DNA of 64,000 nt, from positions 4,679,501 to 4,743,500 of the forward strand of contig NZ_CP108143.1 of assembly GCF_036206005.1 (NCBI RefSeq). The letters are read 5' to 3'. The notes beneath the pieces were generated by a model. That model made no database searches. It was not told the DNA's origin and saw nothing but the letters and a program-made list of their open reading frames with translations. Source of the DNA: Streptomyces sp. NBC_00178 (GTDB lineage Bacteria > Actinomycetota > Actinomycetes > Streptomycetales > Streptomycetaceae). Below are positions 63,397 through 64,000 of the stretch, in pieces. How positions within the stretch are numbered: position 1 is the stretch's first letter; every line of letters starts with the position of its first letter. A program made the position numbers and the translations under genes.

Positions 63397-64000
63397 CCCG
63401 GTACGCCGGCGGCCGGAGCCCCGGCGGTGCGACGACCGGTCCGCCGCGGGAGGCACCGTCACCGGCGACCGGCACGACCGGTCCGCGGGAGGCACCGACA
63501 CCGGCGCCCCCGCCCGCCCCCGGGTTCAGCACCCGCCTCACCGCGCCCCTGCTGATGGGCTCCCTGCTCAACCCGCTGAACACCACCATGATCTCCACCG
63601 CCCTGGTGGCCATCGGGCACTCCTTCGGGATCGGGGCCGCCGACACCGCGTGGCTCATCTCGGTCCTCTACCTCGCCAGCGCCGTCGCCCAGCCGGTGCT
63701 CGGGAAGCTCGCCGACACCCTGGGTCCGCGCCGCGTCTTCCTGGCCGGCCTCGTGGTCGTGATCGCGTCCGGCCTGGTCGGAGCACTCGCCCCCGACTTC
63801 GGCACGCTGCTCGTCTCCCGCCTGCTGCTCGGGGTCGGCACCTCGGCCGCCTACCCGGCCGCCATGGCGGTCCTGCGCGACGAGTCGCGGCGGCTCGGCC
63901 GTCCCACCCCGCGCCCCGTGCTCGCGCGGCTCTCCTTCGCCGCGCTGGGCAGCGCGGCGGTCGGCCCCGCGCTCGGCGGACTGCTGGTGACGTTCGTGGG
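63393..64000 (+). CDS. MFS transporter, N-terminal part (runs off the end)
   Basis: The reading frame stays open from ATG 63393 to the end of the window (about 202 codons). A disordered Pro/Thr-rich N-terminus (~1-45) encoded by a duplicated nucleotide stretch is followed by helices typical of DHA2-like efflux (SLLNPLNTTMISTALVAIGHSF with the N-T-T-M motif; ISVLYLASAVAQPVLGKLADTLGPRRVF). The motif A loop G-K-L-A-D-T-L-G-P-R-R is intact. MarR-controlled drug or metabolite export is likely. The 3' end lies outside the window, so the length and any C-terminal features are unknown. Confidence 0.92.
   Translation, partial: MTRYAGGRSPGGATTGPPREAPSPATGTTGPREAPTPAPPPAPGFSTRLTAPLLMGSLLNPLNTTMISTALVAIGHSFGIGAADTAWLISVLYLASAVAQPVLGKLADTLGPRRVFLAGLVVVIASGLVGALAPDFGTLLVSRLLLGVGTSAAYPAAMAVLRDESRRLGRPTPRPVLARLSFAALGSAAVGPALGGLLVTFV

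Overview
The window is high-GC DNA from a Streptomyces-type actinobacterium. The third codon positions are strongly G/C-biased, GTG starts are common, and the content is typical of the genus: a WhiB-family regulator, SpoIIE/RsbW-type phosphatases, a polyphosphate glucokinase, a PIN-PhoH protein, and class I and class II fumarases side by side. The order ahpD-ahpC-oxyR, fumC-fumarase I, whiB-like, glpX, xseB-xseA, ispH, ppgK, ychF matches, from memory, the conserved core of Streptomyces chromosomes. I see no tRNA, rRNA, CRISPR array, insertion sequence or phage genes.

Layout. 1-9.1 kb carries envelope and Tad-pilus-associated genes: an OmpA-like protein, a lipoprotein, a large Flp-pilin-like membrane protein with an EF-hand-like loop, a BenE-type transporter broken by a 1-nt frameshift, a PIG-V-like mannosyltransferase, a DUF192 protein and a prepilin peptidase. 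9.1-17.2 kb has a methyltransferase, an aldo/keto reductase, a cis-prenyltransferase, PIN-PhoH, a secreted lytic transglycosylase-like protein and an AI-2E family permease. 17.2-19.4 kb is the peroxide-defence locus ahpD-ahpC with divergent oxyR. 19.4-24.4 kb has a PadR-ABC-FtsX operon and an SPFH protein paired with a ribbon-helix-helix protein. 24.5-29.9 kb has a class A penicillin-binding protein, a SpoIIE phosphatase and a DUF402 protein. 29.9-43.5 kb is core metabolism and DNA repair: the fumarases, WhiB, GlpX, exonuclease VII, an amino-acid permease, IspH, PpgK and YchF.

43.5-56.2 kb is more accessory. It holds a Uma2 nuclease, an unknown protein, and a three-gene cassette ending in an M15-like protein that begins with a large DUF1906 protein lacking a signal peptide. 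It also has a cupin, a threonine-synthase-like enzyme, a GH18 chitinase with a DasR-like operator, a GntR regulator, an NCS1 permease with a Cys-rich tail, a mini SPOR protein and a Nudix hydrolase. 56.5-64 kb has an RsbW-like kinase, a PAS-GAF-SpoIIE-kinase protein, a TPM-domain/PspA operon and a MarR-MFS pair that runs off the end.

Recurring themes are envelope stress and maintenance (PspA, TPM, SPFH, PBP, transglycosylase, LiaF-like protein), partner-switching signalling (two SpoIIE phosphatases and one lone RsbW-type kinase) and redox/iron biology (AhpCD-OxyR, two fumarase classes, IspH, WhiB). The best candidates for under-described biology are the DUF1906 cassette (45.5-49.0 kb), the pilin-like chimera (1.9-3.9 kb), the SPFH/RHH pair with its AT-rich dyad (about 24.4 kb) and the Cys-tailed NCS1 permease.
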